64,000 nucleotides of DNA. It comes from Mimachlamys varia (Eukaryota > Mollusca > Bivalvia > Pectinida > Pectinidae). Below are positions 1 through 12,113 of the stretch, piece by piece. The stretch covers positions 13,821,282 to 13,885,281 of the forward strand of contig OX392536.1 in the NCBI GenBank assembly GCA_947623455.1, given 5' to 3'. The notes beneath the pieces were generated by a model that ran no database searches, was not told the DNA's origin, and saw only the letters and a program-made list of their open reading frames with translations. Position 1 is the stretch's first letter; each line of letters opens with the position of its first letter. The position numbers and the translations under genes are program-made.

Positions 1-422
1 GTCAACAGCACTGTCCCCTTATGTCAACAGCACTGTCCTCTTATGTCCATAGCACTGTCTCCTTATGTCAACAGCACTGTCCCCTTATGTCAACAGCACT
101 GTCCCCTTATGTCCATAGCACTGTCCCCTTATGTCCACAGCATTGTCCCCTTATGTCCACAGCACTGTTCTCCTATATCAACAGCACTGTACCCTTATGT
201 CCACAGCACTGTCTCCTTATGTCAACAGCACTGTCCTCTTATGTCCACAGCACTGTCCCATTATGTCAACAGCACTGTCACCTTATGTCAACAGCACTGT
301 CCCCTTATGTCCATAGCACTGTCCCCTTATGTCCACAGCATTGTCCCATTATGTCCATAGCACTGTTCTCCTCTGTCAACAGCACTGTCCTCTTATGTCC
401 ACAGCACTGTCCCATTATGTCA

Positions 423-3400
423 ACAGCACTGTCCCCTTATGTCAACAGCACTGTCCCCTTATGTCCACAGCACTGTCCCCTTATGTCCCAGCATTGTCCC
501 CTTATGTCCATAGCACTGTCCCCTTATGTCCACAGCATTGTCCCCTTATGTCCACAGCACTGTCCCCTTATGTCAACAGCACTGTCCCCTTATGTCAACA
601 GCACTGTCCCCTTATGTCCATAGCACTGTCCCCTTATGTCAACAGCATTGTCCCCTTATGTCCACAGCACTGTCCTCGTATGTCAACAGCACTGTACCCT
701 TATGTCCACTGCACTGTCCCCTTATGTCAACAGCACTGTGCTCTTATGTCCACAGCACTGTCCCATTATGTCAACAGCACTGTCTCCTTATGTCCACAGC
801 ACTGTCCCCTTATGTCAACAGCATTGTCCCTTATGTCAAAAGCACTGTCCCCTTATGTCAACAGCACTGTCCCCTTATGTCAACAGCTCTGTCCTCTTAT
901 ATCAAGAGCACTGTCCCCTTATGTCCATAGCACTGTCTTTTTATGTCCATAGCACTGTCCCCTTATATCAACAGCACTGTCCTTTTATGTCAACAGCACT
1001 GTCCCCTTATGTCAACAGCACTGTCCTCTTATGTCCATAGCACTGTCCCCTTATGTCAACAGCACTGTCCCCTTATGTCAACAGCACTGTCCCCTTATGT
1101 CCATAGCACTGTCCCCTTATGTCCACAGCATTGTCCCCTTATGTCCACAGCACTGTTCTCCTATGTCAACAGCACTGTACCCTTATGTCCACAGCACTGT
1201 CCCCTTATGTCAACAGCACTGTCCTCTTCTGTCCATAGCACTGTTCTCTTATGTCAACAGCACTGTCCCCTTATGTCAACAGCACTGTCCCCTTATGTCC
1301 ACAGCACTGTCCTTTTATGTCAACAGCACTGTCCTCTTATGTCCATAGCACTGTCCTCTTATGTCAACAGCACTGTCCCCTTATGTCAACAGCACTGTCC
1401 TCTTATGTCAACAGCACTGTCCCCTTATGTCAACAGCACTGTCCCCTTATGTCCATAGCACTGTCCCCTTATGTCCACAGCATTGTCCCCAGCACTGTTC
1501 TCCTATATCAACAGCACTGTCCCCTTATGTCCATAGCACTGTCCCCTTATGTCCACAGTACTGTCCTCTTATGTCAACAGCACTGTCCCCTTATGTCAAC
1601 AGCACTGTCCCCTTATGTCAACAGCACTGTCCCATTATGTCAACAGCACTGTCCTCTTATGTCAACAGCACTGTCCCCTTATGTCCATAGCACTGTCCTC
1701 TTATGTCCATAGCACTGTCCCCTTATGTCCACAGTACTGTCCTCTTATGTCAACAGCACTGTCCCCTTATGTCAACAGCACTGTCTCCTTATGTCAACAG
1801 CACTGTCCTCTTATGTCCACAGCACTGTCCCATTATGTCAACAGCACTGTCACCTTATGTCAACAGCACTGTCCCCTTATGTCCACAGCACTGTCCCCTT
1901 ATGTCAACAGCACTGTCCTCTTATGTCCACAGCACTGTCCCATTATGTCAACAGCGCTGTCCCCTTATGTCATCAGCACTGTCCCCTAATGTCAATAGCA
2001 CTGTCCCCTTTTGTCCACAGCACTGTTCTCCTATGTCAACAGCACTGTACCCTTATGTCAACAGCACTGTCCCCTTATGTCAACAGCAATGTCCCCTTAT
2101 GTCCATAGCACTGTCCCCTTATGTCCACAGCATTGTCCCCTTATGTCCACAGCACTGTTCTGCTATGTCAACAGCACTGTCCCCTTATGTCCACAGCACT
2201 GTCCCCTTATGTCAACAGCACTGTCCCATTATGTCAACAGCACTGTCCCCTTATGTAAACAGCACTGTCCCCTTATGTCCATAGCACTGTCCCCTTATGT
2301 CCATAGCACTGTCCCCTTATGTACACAGCATTGTCCTCTTATGTCCACAGCACTGTCCCCTTATGTCAACAGCACTGTCCCCTTATGTCCATAGCACTGT
2401 CCCCTTATGTCCAAAGCACTGTCCCCTTATGTCAACAGCACTGTCCCATTATGTCAACAGCACTGTCCTCTTATGTCAACAGCACTGTCCCCTTATGTCC
2501 ATAGCACTGTCCTCTTATGTCCATAGCACTGTCCCCTTATGTCCACAGTACTGTCCTCTTATGTCAACAGCACTGTCCCCTTATGTCAACAGCACTGTCC
2601 TCTTATGTCCATAGCACTGTCTCCTTATGTCAACAGCACTGTCCCCTTATCTCAACAGCACTGTCCCCTTATGTCCATAGCACTGTCCCCTTATGTCCAC
2701 AGCATTGTCCCCTTATGTCCACAGCACTGTTCTCCTATGTCAACAGCACTGTACCATTATGTCCACAGCACTGTCTCCTTATGTCAACAGCACTGTCCTC
2801 TTATATCCACAGCACTGTCCCATTATGTCAACAGCACTGTCCCCTTATGTGAACAGCACTGTCCCCTTATGTCCATAGCACTGTCCCCTTACGTCCACAG
2901 CATTGTCCCCTTATGTCCACAGCACTGTTCTCCTATGTCAACAGCACTGTACCCTTATGTCCATAGCACTGTCCCCTTATGTCCACAGCACTGTCCTCTT
3001 ATGTCCATAGCACTGCCCACTTATGTTAACAACATTGTCCCCTTATGTCCGTCGCAATGTCCTCTTATGTCAACAGCACTGTCCCCTTATGTCCACAGCA
3101 CTGTCCCCTTATGTCCACAGCACTGTCCCCTAATGTCAACAGCACTGTACCCTTATGTCAACAGCACTGTCCCCTTATGTCAACAGCACTGTCCCCTTAT
3201 GTCCATATCACTGTCCCCTTATGTCCACAGCATTGTCCCCTGATGTCCACAGCACTGTTCTCCTTTGTCAACAGCACTGTCCCCTTATGTCCACAGTACT
3301 CTCCGCTTATGTCAACAGCACTGTCCCCTTATGTCCATAGCACTGTCCCCTTATGTCCACAGCATTGTCCCCTTATGTCCAAAGCACTGTCCTCCTATGT

Positions 3401-3446
3401 CAACAGCACTGTCCCCTTATGTCCATCGCAATGTCACCTTATGTCC
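423..3446. repeat. 3.0-kb segmental unit A of the 22-bp array
   Basis: The monomer variant order here recurs almost exactly 3,024 bp downstream. Shared landmarks include a short monomer GTCCCAGCATTG at about 485 (3509 in the other copy), GTCAAAAGCACTG near 836 and TATATCAAGAGC near 898. At 1490/1491 this copy lacks 10 bp (TTATGTCCAC) present in the other, so the offset changes to 3,034 bp from there on. The left boundary is set where the variant order stops agreeing, near 423. Confidence 0.85.
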
Positions 3447-6400
3447 ACAGCACTGTCCCCTTATGTCAACAGCACTGTCCCCTTATGTCCACAGCACTGT
3501 CCCCTTATGTCCCAGCATTGTCCCCTTATGTCCATAGCACTGTCCCCTTATGTCCACAGCATTGTCCCCTTATGTCCACAGCACTGTCCCCTTATGTCAA
3601 CAGCACTGTCCCCTTATGTCAACAGCACTGTCCCCTTATGTCCATAGCACTGTCCCCTTATGTCAACAGCATTGTCCCCTTATGTCCACAGCACTGTCCT
3701 CGTATGTCAACAGCACTGTACCCTTATGTCCACTGCACTGTCCCCTTATGTCAACAGCACTGTGCTCTTATGTCCACAGCACTGTCCCATTATGTCAACA
3801 GCACTGTCTCCTTATGTCCACAGCACTGTCCCCTTATGTCAACAGCATTGTCCCTTATGTCAAAAGCACTGTCCCCTTATGTCAACAGCACTGTCCCCTT
3901 ATGTCAACAGCTATGTCCTCTTATATCAAGAGCACTGTCCCCTTATGTCCATAGCACTGTCTTTTTATGTCCATAGCACTGTCCCCTTATATCAACAGCA
4001 CTGTCCTTTTATGTCAACAGCACTGTCCCCTTATGTCAACAGCACTGTCCTCTTATGTCCATAGCACTGTCCCCTTATGTCAACAGCACTGTCCCCTTAT
4101 GTCAACAGCACTGTCCCCTTATGTCCATAGCACTGTCCCCTTATGTCCACAGCATTGTCCCCTTATGTCCACAGCACTGTTCTCCTATGTCAACAGCACT
4201 GTACCCTTATGTCCACAGCACTGTCCCCTTATGTCAACAGCACTGTCCTCTTCTGTCCATAGCACTGTTCTCTTATGTCAACAGCACTGTCCCCTTATGT
4301 CAACAGCACTGTCCCCTTATGTCCACAGCACTGTCCTTTTATGTCAACAGCACTGTCCTCTTATGTCCATAGCACTGTCCTCTTATGTCAACAGCACTGT
4401 CCCCTTATGTCAACAGCACTGTCCTCTTATGTCAACAGCACTGTCCCCTTATGTCAACAGCACTGTCCCCTTATGTCCATAGCACTGTCCCCTTATGTCC
4501 ACAGCATTGTCCCCTTATGTCCACAGCACTGTTCTCCTATATCAACAGCACTGTCCCCTTATGTCCATAGCACTGTCCCCTTATGTCCACAGTACTGTCC
4601 TCTTATGTCAACAGCACTGTCCCCTTATGTCAACAGCACTGTCCCCTTATGTCAACAGCACTGTCCCATTATGTCAACAGCACTGTCCTCTTATGTCAAC
4701 AGCACTGTCCCCTTATGTCCATAGCACTGTCCTCTTATGTCCATAGCACTGTCCCCTTATGTCCACAGTACTGTCCTCTTATGTCAACAGCACTGTCCCC
4801 TTATGTCAACAGCACTGTCTCCTTATGTCAACAGCACTGTCCTCTTATGTCCACAGCACTGTCCCATTATGTCAACAGCACTGTCACCTTATGTCAACAG
4901 CACTGTCCCCTTATGTCCACAGCACTGTCCCCTTATGTCAACAGCACTGTCCTCTTATGTCCACAGCACTGTCCCATTATGTCAACAGCGCTGTCCCCTT
5001 ATGTCATCAGCACTGTCCCCTAATGTCAATAGCACTGTCCCCTTTTGTCCACAGCACTGTTCTCCTATGTCAACAGCACTGTACCCTTATGTCAACAGCA
5101 CTGTCCCCTTATGTCAACAGCAATGTCCCCTTATGTCCATAGCACTGTCCCCTTATGTCCACAGCATTGTCCCCTTATGTCCACAGCACTGTTCTGCTAT
5201 GTCAACAGCACTGTCCCCTTATGTCCACAGCACTGTCCCCTTATGTCAACAGCACTGTCCCATTATGTCAACAGCACTGTCCCCTTATGTAAACAGCACT
5301 GTCCCCTTATGTCCATAGCACTGTCCCCTTATGTCCATAGCACTGTCCCCTTATGTACACAGCATTGTCCTCTTATGTCCACAGCACTGTCCCCTTATGT
5401 CAACAGCACTGTCCCCTTATGTCCATAGCACTGTCCCCTTATGTCCAAAGCACTGTCCCCTTATGTCAACAGCACTGTCCCATTATGTCAACAGCACTGT
5501 CCTCTTATGTCAACAGCACTGTCCCCTTATGTCCATAGCACTGTCCTCTTATGTCCATAGCACTGTCCCCTTATGTCCACAGTACTGTCCTCTTATGTCA
5601 ACAGCACTGTCCCCTTATGTCAACAGCACTGTCCTCTTATGTCCATAGCACTGTCTCCTTATGTCAACAGCACTGTCCCCTTATCTCAACAGCACTGTCC
5701 CCTTATGTCCATAGCACTGTCCCCTTATGTCCACAGCATTGTCCCCTTATGTCCACAGCACTGTTCTCCTATGTCAACAGCACTGTACCATTATGTCCAC
5801 AGCACTGTCTCCTTATGTCAACAGCACTGTCCTCTTATATCCACAGCACTGTCCCATTATGTCAACAGCACTGTCCCCTTATGTGAACAGCACTGTCCCC
5901 TTATGTCCATAGCACTGTCCCCTTACGTCCACAGCATTGTCCCCTTATGTCCACAGCACTGTTCTCCTATGTCAACAGCACTGTACCCTTATGTCCATAG
6001 CACTGTCCCCTTATGTCCACAGCACTGTCCTCTTATGTCCATAGCACTGCCCCCTTATGTTAACAACATTGTCCCCTTATGTCCGTCGCAATGTCCTCTT
6101 ATGTCAACAGCACTGTCCCCTTATGTCCACAGCACTGTCCCCTTATGTCCACAGCACTGTCCCCTAATGTCAACAGCACTGTACCCTTATGTCAACAGCA
6201 CTGTCCCCTTATGTCAACAGCACTGTCCCCTTATGTCCATATCACTGTCCCCTTATGTCCACAGCATTGTCCCCTGATGTCCACAGCACTGTTCTCCTTT
6301 GTCAACAGCACTGTCCCCTTATGTCCACAGTACTCTCCGCTTATGTCAACAGCACTGTCCCCTTATGTCCATAGCACTGTCCCCTTATGTCCACAGCATT

Positions 6401-6480
6401 GTCCCCTTATGTCCAAAGCACTGTCCTCCTATGTCAACAGCACTGTCCCCTTATGTCCATCGCAATGTCACCTTATGTCC
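3447..6480. repeat. 3.03-kb segmental unit B of the 22-bp array
   Basis: Second, directly adjacent copy of the preceding unit. It differs by a few substitutions (for example CAGCTATGTCC at about 3910 against CAGCTCTGTCC in the first copy) and by 10 extra bases near 4515. The monomer order is retained through TTATGTTAACAACATTG and GTCCGTCGCAATG near 6057-6090. Boundaries are accurate to about one monomer. Confidence 0.85.
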
Positions 6481-7449
6481 ACAGCACTGTCCCCTTATGT
6501 CCACAGCACTGTCCCCTTATGTTAAACACATGGTCCCCTTATATCCATAGCAATGTCCTCTTATGTCAACAGCAGAAGCGTCCCCTTATGTCGACAGCAC
6601 TGTCCCCTTATGTCCACAGAACCGTCCCATTATGTCGAAAGCACTGTCCCCTTATGTCCACAGCATTGTCCCCTTATGTCCACAGAACCGCCCCCTTATG
6701 TCGACAGCACTGTCCCCTTATGTCCATAGCACTGTCCCCTTATGTCAACAACACTGTCCCCTTATGTCCATAGCTATGTCCCCTTATGTCGACAGCACTG
6801 TCCCCTTATGTCCATAGTACTGTACCCTTATGTCCACAGCACTGTCCCCTTATGTCAACAACACTGTCCCCTTATGTCCATAGCTATGTCCCCTTATGTC
6901 AATAGCACTGTCCCCTTATGTCAATAGCACTGTCCCCTTATGTCAACAACATTGTCCCCTTATGTCCACAGAACCGTCCCCTTATGTCGACAGCACTGTC
7001 CCCTTATGTCCATAGCACTGTCCCCTTATGTCAACAACATTGTCCCCTTATGTCAACAGCACTGTCCCCTTCTGTCCACAGCACTGTCCTCTTATGTCAA
7101 TAGCACTGTCCCCTTATGTCAATAGCATTGTCTTTTATGTCCACAGCAGTTTCCCCTTATGTCGACAGCACTATCCTCTTATGTCCACAGCATTGTCCCC
7201 TTATGTTCACAGCACTGTCCCCTTATCTCCATAGCACTGTCCCCTTATGTCAACAGCATTGTCCCGTATGTCCACAGCACTGTCCCCTTATGTCCACAGC
7301 ATTGTCCCTTATGTCCATAGCACTTTCCCCTTATGTCCACAGCATTGTCCTCTCATGTCCACAGCACTGTCCCCTTATGTCCACAGCACTGTCCCATTAT
7401 GTCCAGAGCAATGTCCCCTTATGCCCACAGCACTGTCCCCTTATGTCCA
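6400..7449. repeat. ~1.05-kb segmental unit C1 of the 22-bp array
   Basis: This part of the array is rich in variants not used further left: CCACAGAACCG, GTCGACAGCAC, CATAGCTATG and CAACAACATTG. The variant order repeats 1,075 bp downstream. Near 6524 it has TTAAACACATGG and near 6572 an odd AGCAGAAGCG junction, where the other copy has about two more monomers. Boundaries are approximate. Confidence 0.7.
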
Positions 7450-8440
7450 TAGCACTGTCCCCTTATGTCCACAGCATTGTCCCCTTATGTCCAAAGCACT
7501 GTCCTCCTATGTCAACAGCACTGTCCCCTTATGTCCACAGCACTGTCCCCTTATGTTAACAACATTGTCCCCTTATATCCATAGCAATGTCCTCTTATGT
7601 CAACAGCACTGTCCCCTAATGTCCACAGCATTGTCCAATTATGTCCACAGAACCGTCCCCTAATGTCGACAGCACTGTCCCCTTATGTCCACAGAACCGT
7701 CCCCTTATGTCGAAAGCACTGTCCCCTTATGTCCACAGCATTGTCCCCTTATGTCCACAGAACCGTCCCCTTATGTCGACAGCACTGTCCCCTTATGTCC
7801 ATAGCACTGTCCCCTTATGTCAACAACACTGTCCCCTTATGTCCATAGCTATGTCCCCTTATGTCGACAGCACTGTCCCCTTATGTCCATAGCACTGTAC
7901 CCTTATGTCCACAGCACTGTCCCCTTATGTCAACAACACTGTCCCCTTATGTCCATAGCTATGTCCACTTATGTCAATAGCACTGTCCCCTTATGTCAAT
8001 AGCACTGTCCCCTTATGTCAACAACATTGTCCCCTTATGTCCACAGAACCGTCCCCTTATGTCGACAGCACTGTCCCCTTATGTCCATAGCACTGTCCCC
8101 TTTTGTCAACAACATTGTCCCCTTATGTCCATAGCTCTGTCCCCTTATGTCAATAGCACTGTCCCCTTATGTCAATAGCACTGTCCCCTTATGTCAATAG
8201 CATTGTCTTTTATGTCCACAGCACTTTCCCCTTATGTCGACAGCACTATCCTCTTATGTCCACAGCATTGTCTCCTTATGTTCACAGCACTGTCCCCTTA
8301 TCTCCATAGCACTGTCCCCTTATGTCAACAGCATTGTCCCGTATGTCCACAGCACTGTCCCCTTATGTCCACAGCATTGTCCCTTATGTCCATAGCACTT
8401 TCCCCTTATGTCCACAGCATTGTCCTCCTATGTCAACAGC
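7450..8440. repeat. ~1.0-kb segmental unit C2 of the 22-bp array
   Basis: Second copy of the preceding unit at an offset of 1,075 bp over most of its length and about 1,031 bp at its left end, a difference of two monomers. Both copies share the short monomers TTGTCTTTTATG and TTGTCCCGTATG. The copy runs to the right edge of the 22-bp array, so array growth and the array boundary coincide here. Confidence 0.7.
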
Positions 8441-8455
8441 ACTGTCCCCTTATGT

Positions 8456-8590
8456 GGTCACACAGACCAGCCACTCCAAGTGTCAAAGATCCAATTGGTC
8501 ACACAGACCAGCCAATCCAATAATACAGTTGGTCACACAGACCAGCCAACCAAACACTACAGTTGGTCACACAGACCAGCCAATGGTAGG
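8456..8590. repeat. four 34-41-bp units beginning GGTCACACAGACCAGCC
   Basis: Units start at 8456, 8497, 8531 and 8565 (spacing 41, 34, 34). Each opens with GGTCACACAGACCAGCCA and then diverges. The first unit is fused directly to the last 22-bp monomer at TTATGT|GGTCAC. The last unit runs into GGTAGGTAAGT. Nothing suggests coding. Confidence 0.85.
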
Positions 8591-11268
8591 TAAGTCTCTG
8601 GCTTGGCTCATGGCTATAGATATAAGTCACACAGACTCACTCTTCACACTGAAGACATGTTGGGTATACAACATATTACCCTCTACCAGACCTCACAGGT
8701 TCAGGTAAGTATTATGTTGGCGGACTACTGTCTGGACCATCAGCGTCAGGTCCCCTGATAACAACGACGGTAGGTTTTCATCGGATGTACTGGAACTACA
8801 TGACCAGCAGTGTATGGCCCTTCATCAGGGTGTAGCGACGAGAGCCCATGGAAAAGCGCAATCAGCTATTTGCGCTTTCCCGTAGACGATTTCTCGTTTA
8901 CCTGTAATGTCCGCCGCTAACAAAGCTTCTCACTGATCTGCGCATGCTCAACTTACCTGAGTGAGTTTCTCTTGACACAAACGGCGCGCAATTCAAAAAC
9001 TAAAATGAAGCAAATATATACAACGGTCGATATGACATGTGACAATACTTCCGTGTGGATCTGACAGTATTACCTCACTGATTATACCGATTCGTTCTCG
9101 GCTTCGCACCTGTCAAACATCGCTAGCATAAACTGTTGCCATTGTAAACATGTGTGGCAGTGGAGGTACATGGGGATCAAATACATTTCTCAAACTTAAT
9201 TAGTAATTAAGTAACCTTATCGTAAATGTAAATTACGTTATGTCGTTGTTATTATTTTAATTGTATACATTTATTTAACACGAAACATACATTTATATGA
9301 CAAATGACCCATTTTAATATAAAATAATGCCCCTTTATTGCCTCCACGAGATACAGGTAACTACTTTTACCTGAACTGAAAACAGCATGCAATGGGCGAC
9401 ATTTTTTAGAGGAGGTACCTGTGTATATCTCCCTGATACTCTGATTTACAGACTAATATCGAAATTTTAACACTGGGTTATCATTCTATGAACATTACAG
9501 TAACTTTGTAAATTTATTTTGAAATGTTTCAAATAACTTTATGAAACATATTTGCGCACTCCCATTTGGATATTATTTACTGAATATTTTTTTCCTAAGT
9601 ACAGATTTTATTTTTATTTTGGGGGCTGAACTGCATTTTTTATCAATATTAAACATTATGAGATAAAGCTTATGCCATTTATTGGAAGGAAGCATTAAAA
9701 TTTCAATATTACCATTTTCATCCAGGTAATAACCAATATGGCTGTACCTAGTCCTTAAGTAAATCGATAAAGGGTATTGTATATTACCCAATTCTATCGC
9801 GGTACTTGACACCGCAAAACGAAATAGACGCTTTATGTCAAAATTAGCAGAAGTAAGTTATGAACTGGTAATATACCATCCGTCAAAACACCTCCTTGCT
9901 GAACTGTTTGGATGGTCCAATAAGCAAATATACTTGGTGCAAGTATAGCCAACTAAGCTCTTAAAGTAGGTATTATTTTTAACCAAATCAATGAAGCGTA
10001 AAATAGAGCATGACTTTATAGTAAACAGACTATTATTACAACTGATACTATTTGTTTTGTTGCCAGTATTTAATTGTCATGTTTGTCACGTATGTGCATG
10101 GGAGTCTAACTTACTCGTCCACCGAAGGTCGCAAGGCCATGTGAGGACGTAAAACTCTCAAAATAAATAAATAACTAAATCTAACGTATGAGGTCTTCCT
10201 TACATGTGAGGTCTTCAGTATTTCTGTGTGAACATTATACATGTCATAATAAGCTGTATGTAGTGTATATATCATGTTATACACAAACATGAAATATGTT
10301 CCATTCTCAATCTTGAAACACATTATTTATCAAATTATGTATCTAAATTCGGGACTATTTATAGTAACGTGTACGTATCAATCAATGTAACTACCATATT
10401 GTTTTTGATTTATTCAACATTAATTGCATGCCTGCTTTCTCAATACCAGTGTCCCCAAACCCTGACAGCAAGGTGTTCTGATTCTCATACGAAGGACAGG
10501 AATGACTGGAGAAAGACTATCAAGGCACGGGAGTGATTTGACATTTGATCAGTTGAGTGAATTTGAGTGTTTGTATTGTGCCTTCTGGGTGGGGATACTA
10601 GATTTTCGATAGTCTGCCTACATTTTAAATTGTTAACTTAATCATTGACAGATTCACGTTCCCGTCTCAATTTTATATCAAATATATATAATGTTTATTA
10701 TGTACTAGTATATGCAATGTGAAGCCATTATAATGGAGTGACGTACATGACATGAATACACTATATATATTAGTTATGAGCAGAGATGTATTCTGTTACC
10801 AGTGATCTAATATTCGACTTAATTGTTAACTACTAATTATTGACAGACATATACACTCTCGTACGTAAATGCGTCCATCAATCAATTAAAGTGTCCAATA
10901 CTTTATAATCGCCACACTGCACCTACTTCTCTCATGATGGTTTCATTACTTCACGTTTATTTTTTCGTTTTAATGTATTTAGTGTTTTTTGTTTGCATGG
11001 CATTCACAGTTTGTCCGTTAGAACATAAAGTGATAAGTTTTGTCATTTTCAATCGCTAGTTTGCACATTATCAGTTATTTATGAATTTACAGGTACGGGT
11101 TCGCTTTTCTACTTAATGTTATATTTACATAATTGATAATGGATAATTATTTCATGTGTCATAGAATAGCGATCGATACCTTTTATTCTAAGGCCTACGG
11201 AAGATGTTTGATGAAGTCATTTATTACTCTCTGTTTTTGTTTAAATTATTGGTTAAATAGAGAATATA
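8591..11268. other. unique, mostly AT-rich spacer without a supportable gene
   Basis: About 2.7 kb of non-repetitive DNA. The first ~540 bp (8591-9130) is less AT-rich and has more CpG than the rest. From 9130 on it is strongly AT-rich. The only open frames are short minus-strand ones at 9573-9812 (79 codons) and 10111-10323 (70 codons). Neither shows a recognisable domain, and both are of a length expected by chance. GGTAAGT-like donor sequences occur at about 8588 and 8703, but no exon can be argued. I see no tRNA, rRNA or transposon end here. Confidence 0.6.
8850..8880. other. small hairpin-forming inverted repeat
   Basis: AAAGCGCA at 8853-8860 pairs perfectly with TGCGCTTT at 8871-8878 around a 10-nt loop. 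The pairing extends outward with a one-base bulge. It sits in the CpG-richer part of the spacer. Function unknown; chance is possible. Confidence 0.5.
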
Positions 11269-11379
11269 ACATGGCCATTTCCATTTCAGATCTTGAATCA
11301 ACCCTCGACCTAACATCGGCCCTCGGGCCGATATTGCGATCTCGGGTTGATACAAGGCCTGATATGGAAATGGGCATGT
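11269..11379. repeat. 110-bp foldback (near-perfect inverted repeat)
   Basis: The left arm starts ACATGGCCATTTCCATTTCAG and runs to about 11323. The right arm, read on the other strand, starts ACATGCCCATTTCCATATCAG. The two arms of about 53 bp match at roughly four fifths of positions, meet at CGGCCCTCGGGCCG and leave almost no loop. Folded, the segment would be one long hairpin. This looks like a foldback or solo MITE-like element. A 90-codon open frame crossing it (11133-11405) is a by-product. No clear target-site duplication was seen. Confidence 0.75.
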
Positions 11380-11807
11380 CATATTTTATTTTTTATATAC
11401 TTTGAATGTTGTGACGGTTCATGATGATCTGTTTTTGATATCTTTTTTTGTTCCTTGTTTTGTCATCCTCTGGACGTTGATGAAGACAATAATTTATACC
11501 ATTAGCAATGGATTCGGAATTATTTAACTGTTCCTCTACATAGGCGTCTTCGTGTATATCTCTTTTTCTTCTACTTATCCATCGAGCTCTACTATTCTTG
11601 ATACTATAGGCTCCATAACATTCTCGCCAATTTCAACGCCATCACCTGTCCTCCTTTCGATTTTCGATTGTTGTAACGTCATGAACGTCATATGACGTCC
11701 AATAATTTCGGAAGTGGGCTGATACAGTATATTCGGCCCGCTTAGCGAAGAATTGCCCATATTGGCCCGGTGAGTTGATATGTACTAAAAACATGCGCAT
11801 TTATCAG
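11380..11807. other. spacer with a CRE-like palindrome
   Basis: About 430 bp with no recognisable gene. A 61-codon minus frame at 11575-11760 has no domain that I know. At 11685-11698 lies a perfect 14-bp palindrome ACGTCATATGACGT, preceded at 11675 by another ACGTCATG, giving three TGACGT half-sites within about 25 bp. These resemble bZIP/CRE half-sites, but with no gene nearby the regulatory reading is weak. Confidence 0.45.
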
Positions 11808-12106
11808 GTATACAATATCTCTGTATTTTATAGTAAGTATATAATATCTCTGTATTTTATAGTAAGTATATAATATCTCTGTATTTTATAGTAAGTATAT
11901 AATATCTCTGTATTTTATAGTAAGTATACAATATCTCTGTATTTTATAGTAAGTATATAATATCTCTGTATTTTATAGTAAGTATATAATATCTCTGTAT
12001 TTTATAGTAAGTATACAATATCTCTGTATTTTATAGTAAGTATATAATATCTCTGTATTTTATAGTAAGTATACAATATCTCTGTATTTTATAGTAAGTA
12101 TATAAT
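11808..12106. repeat. 29-bp tandem repeat, ten exact-length copies plus a partial
   Basis: Ten consecutive 29-bp units (290 bp, no indels) start at 11808, followed by a 9-bp partial. Each contains AATATCTCTGTATTTTATAG. The only variation is one site, GTATACAAT versus GTATATAAT, in the order C T T T C T T C T C then T. Such uniformity indicates recent expansion. The array ends where the LINE relic begins. Confidence 0.95.
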
Positions 12107-12113
12107 AAAACTA

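Larger units (their letters stand above)
1..8455. repeat. 22-bp satellite array (left end outside window)
   Basis: About 384 head-to-tail copies of a 22-bp monomer containing the core ACAGCACTGTCCCCTTAT fill this stretch without interruption. Common variants are GTCAACAG, GTCCACAG and GTCCATAG at the start, ATTGT for ACTGT, and CCTCTTAT, CCATTAT or CTCCTTAT at the end. The core holds a 4-bp dyad (ACAG-CA-CTGT). The top strand has no stop codon in any phase and 22 is not a multiple of three, so the same 22-residue peptide pattern appears in all three forward frames. The open frames are therefore a by-product of the repeat, not genes. The array begins at base 1 already in mid-repeat, so its true left end is not seen. 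It stops abruptly at GGTCACACAGACC. Certain as a repeat; function unknown. Confidence 0.97.

Noticed and set aside
21..8523. Cysteine- and proline-containing secreted-type proteins from the 22-bp array
   Set aside because: The same peptide pattern appears in all three forward frames because 22 is not divisible by three, which is the signature of a stop-free repeat, not of a gene.
8591..8720. Splice-donor-like GGTAAGT and CAGGTAAGT as evidence of an exon
   Set aside because: Two short donor-like words without acceptor, coding content or conserved frame do not support an exon call.
9573..9812. 79-codon minus-strand frame (and 70 codons at 10111-10323)
   Set aside because: No recognisable domain, AT-rich context and lengths compatible with chance. 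Not enough to call a gene.
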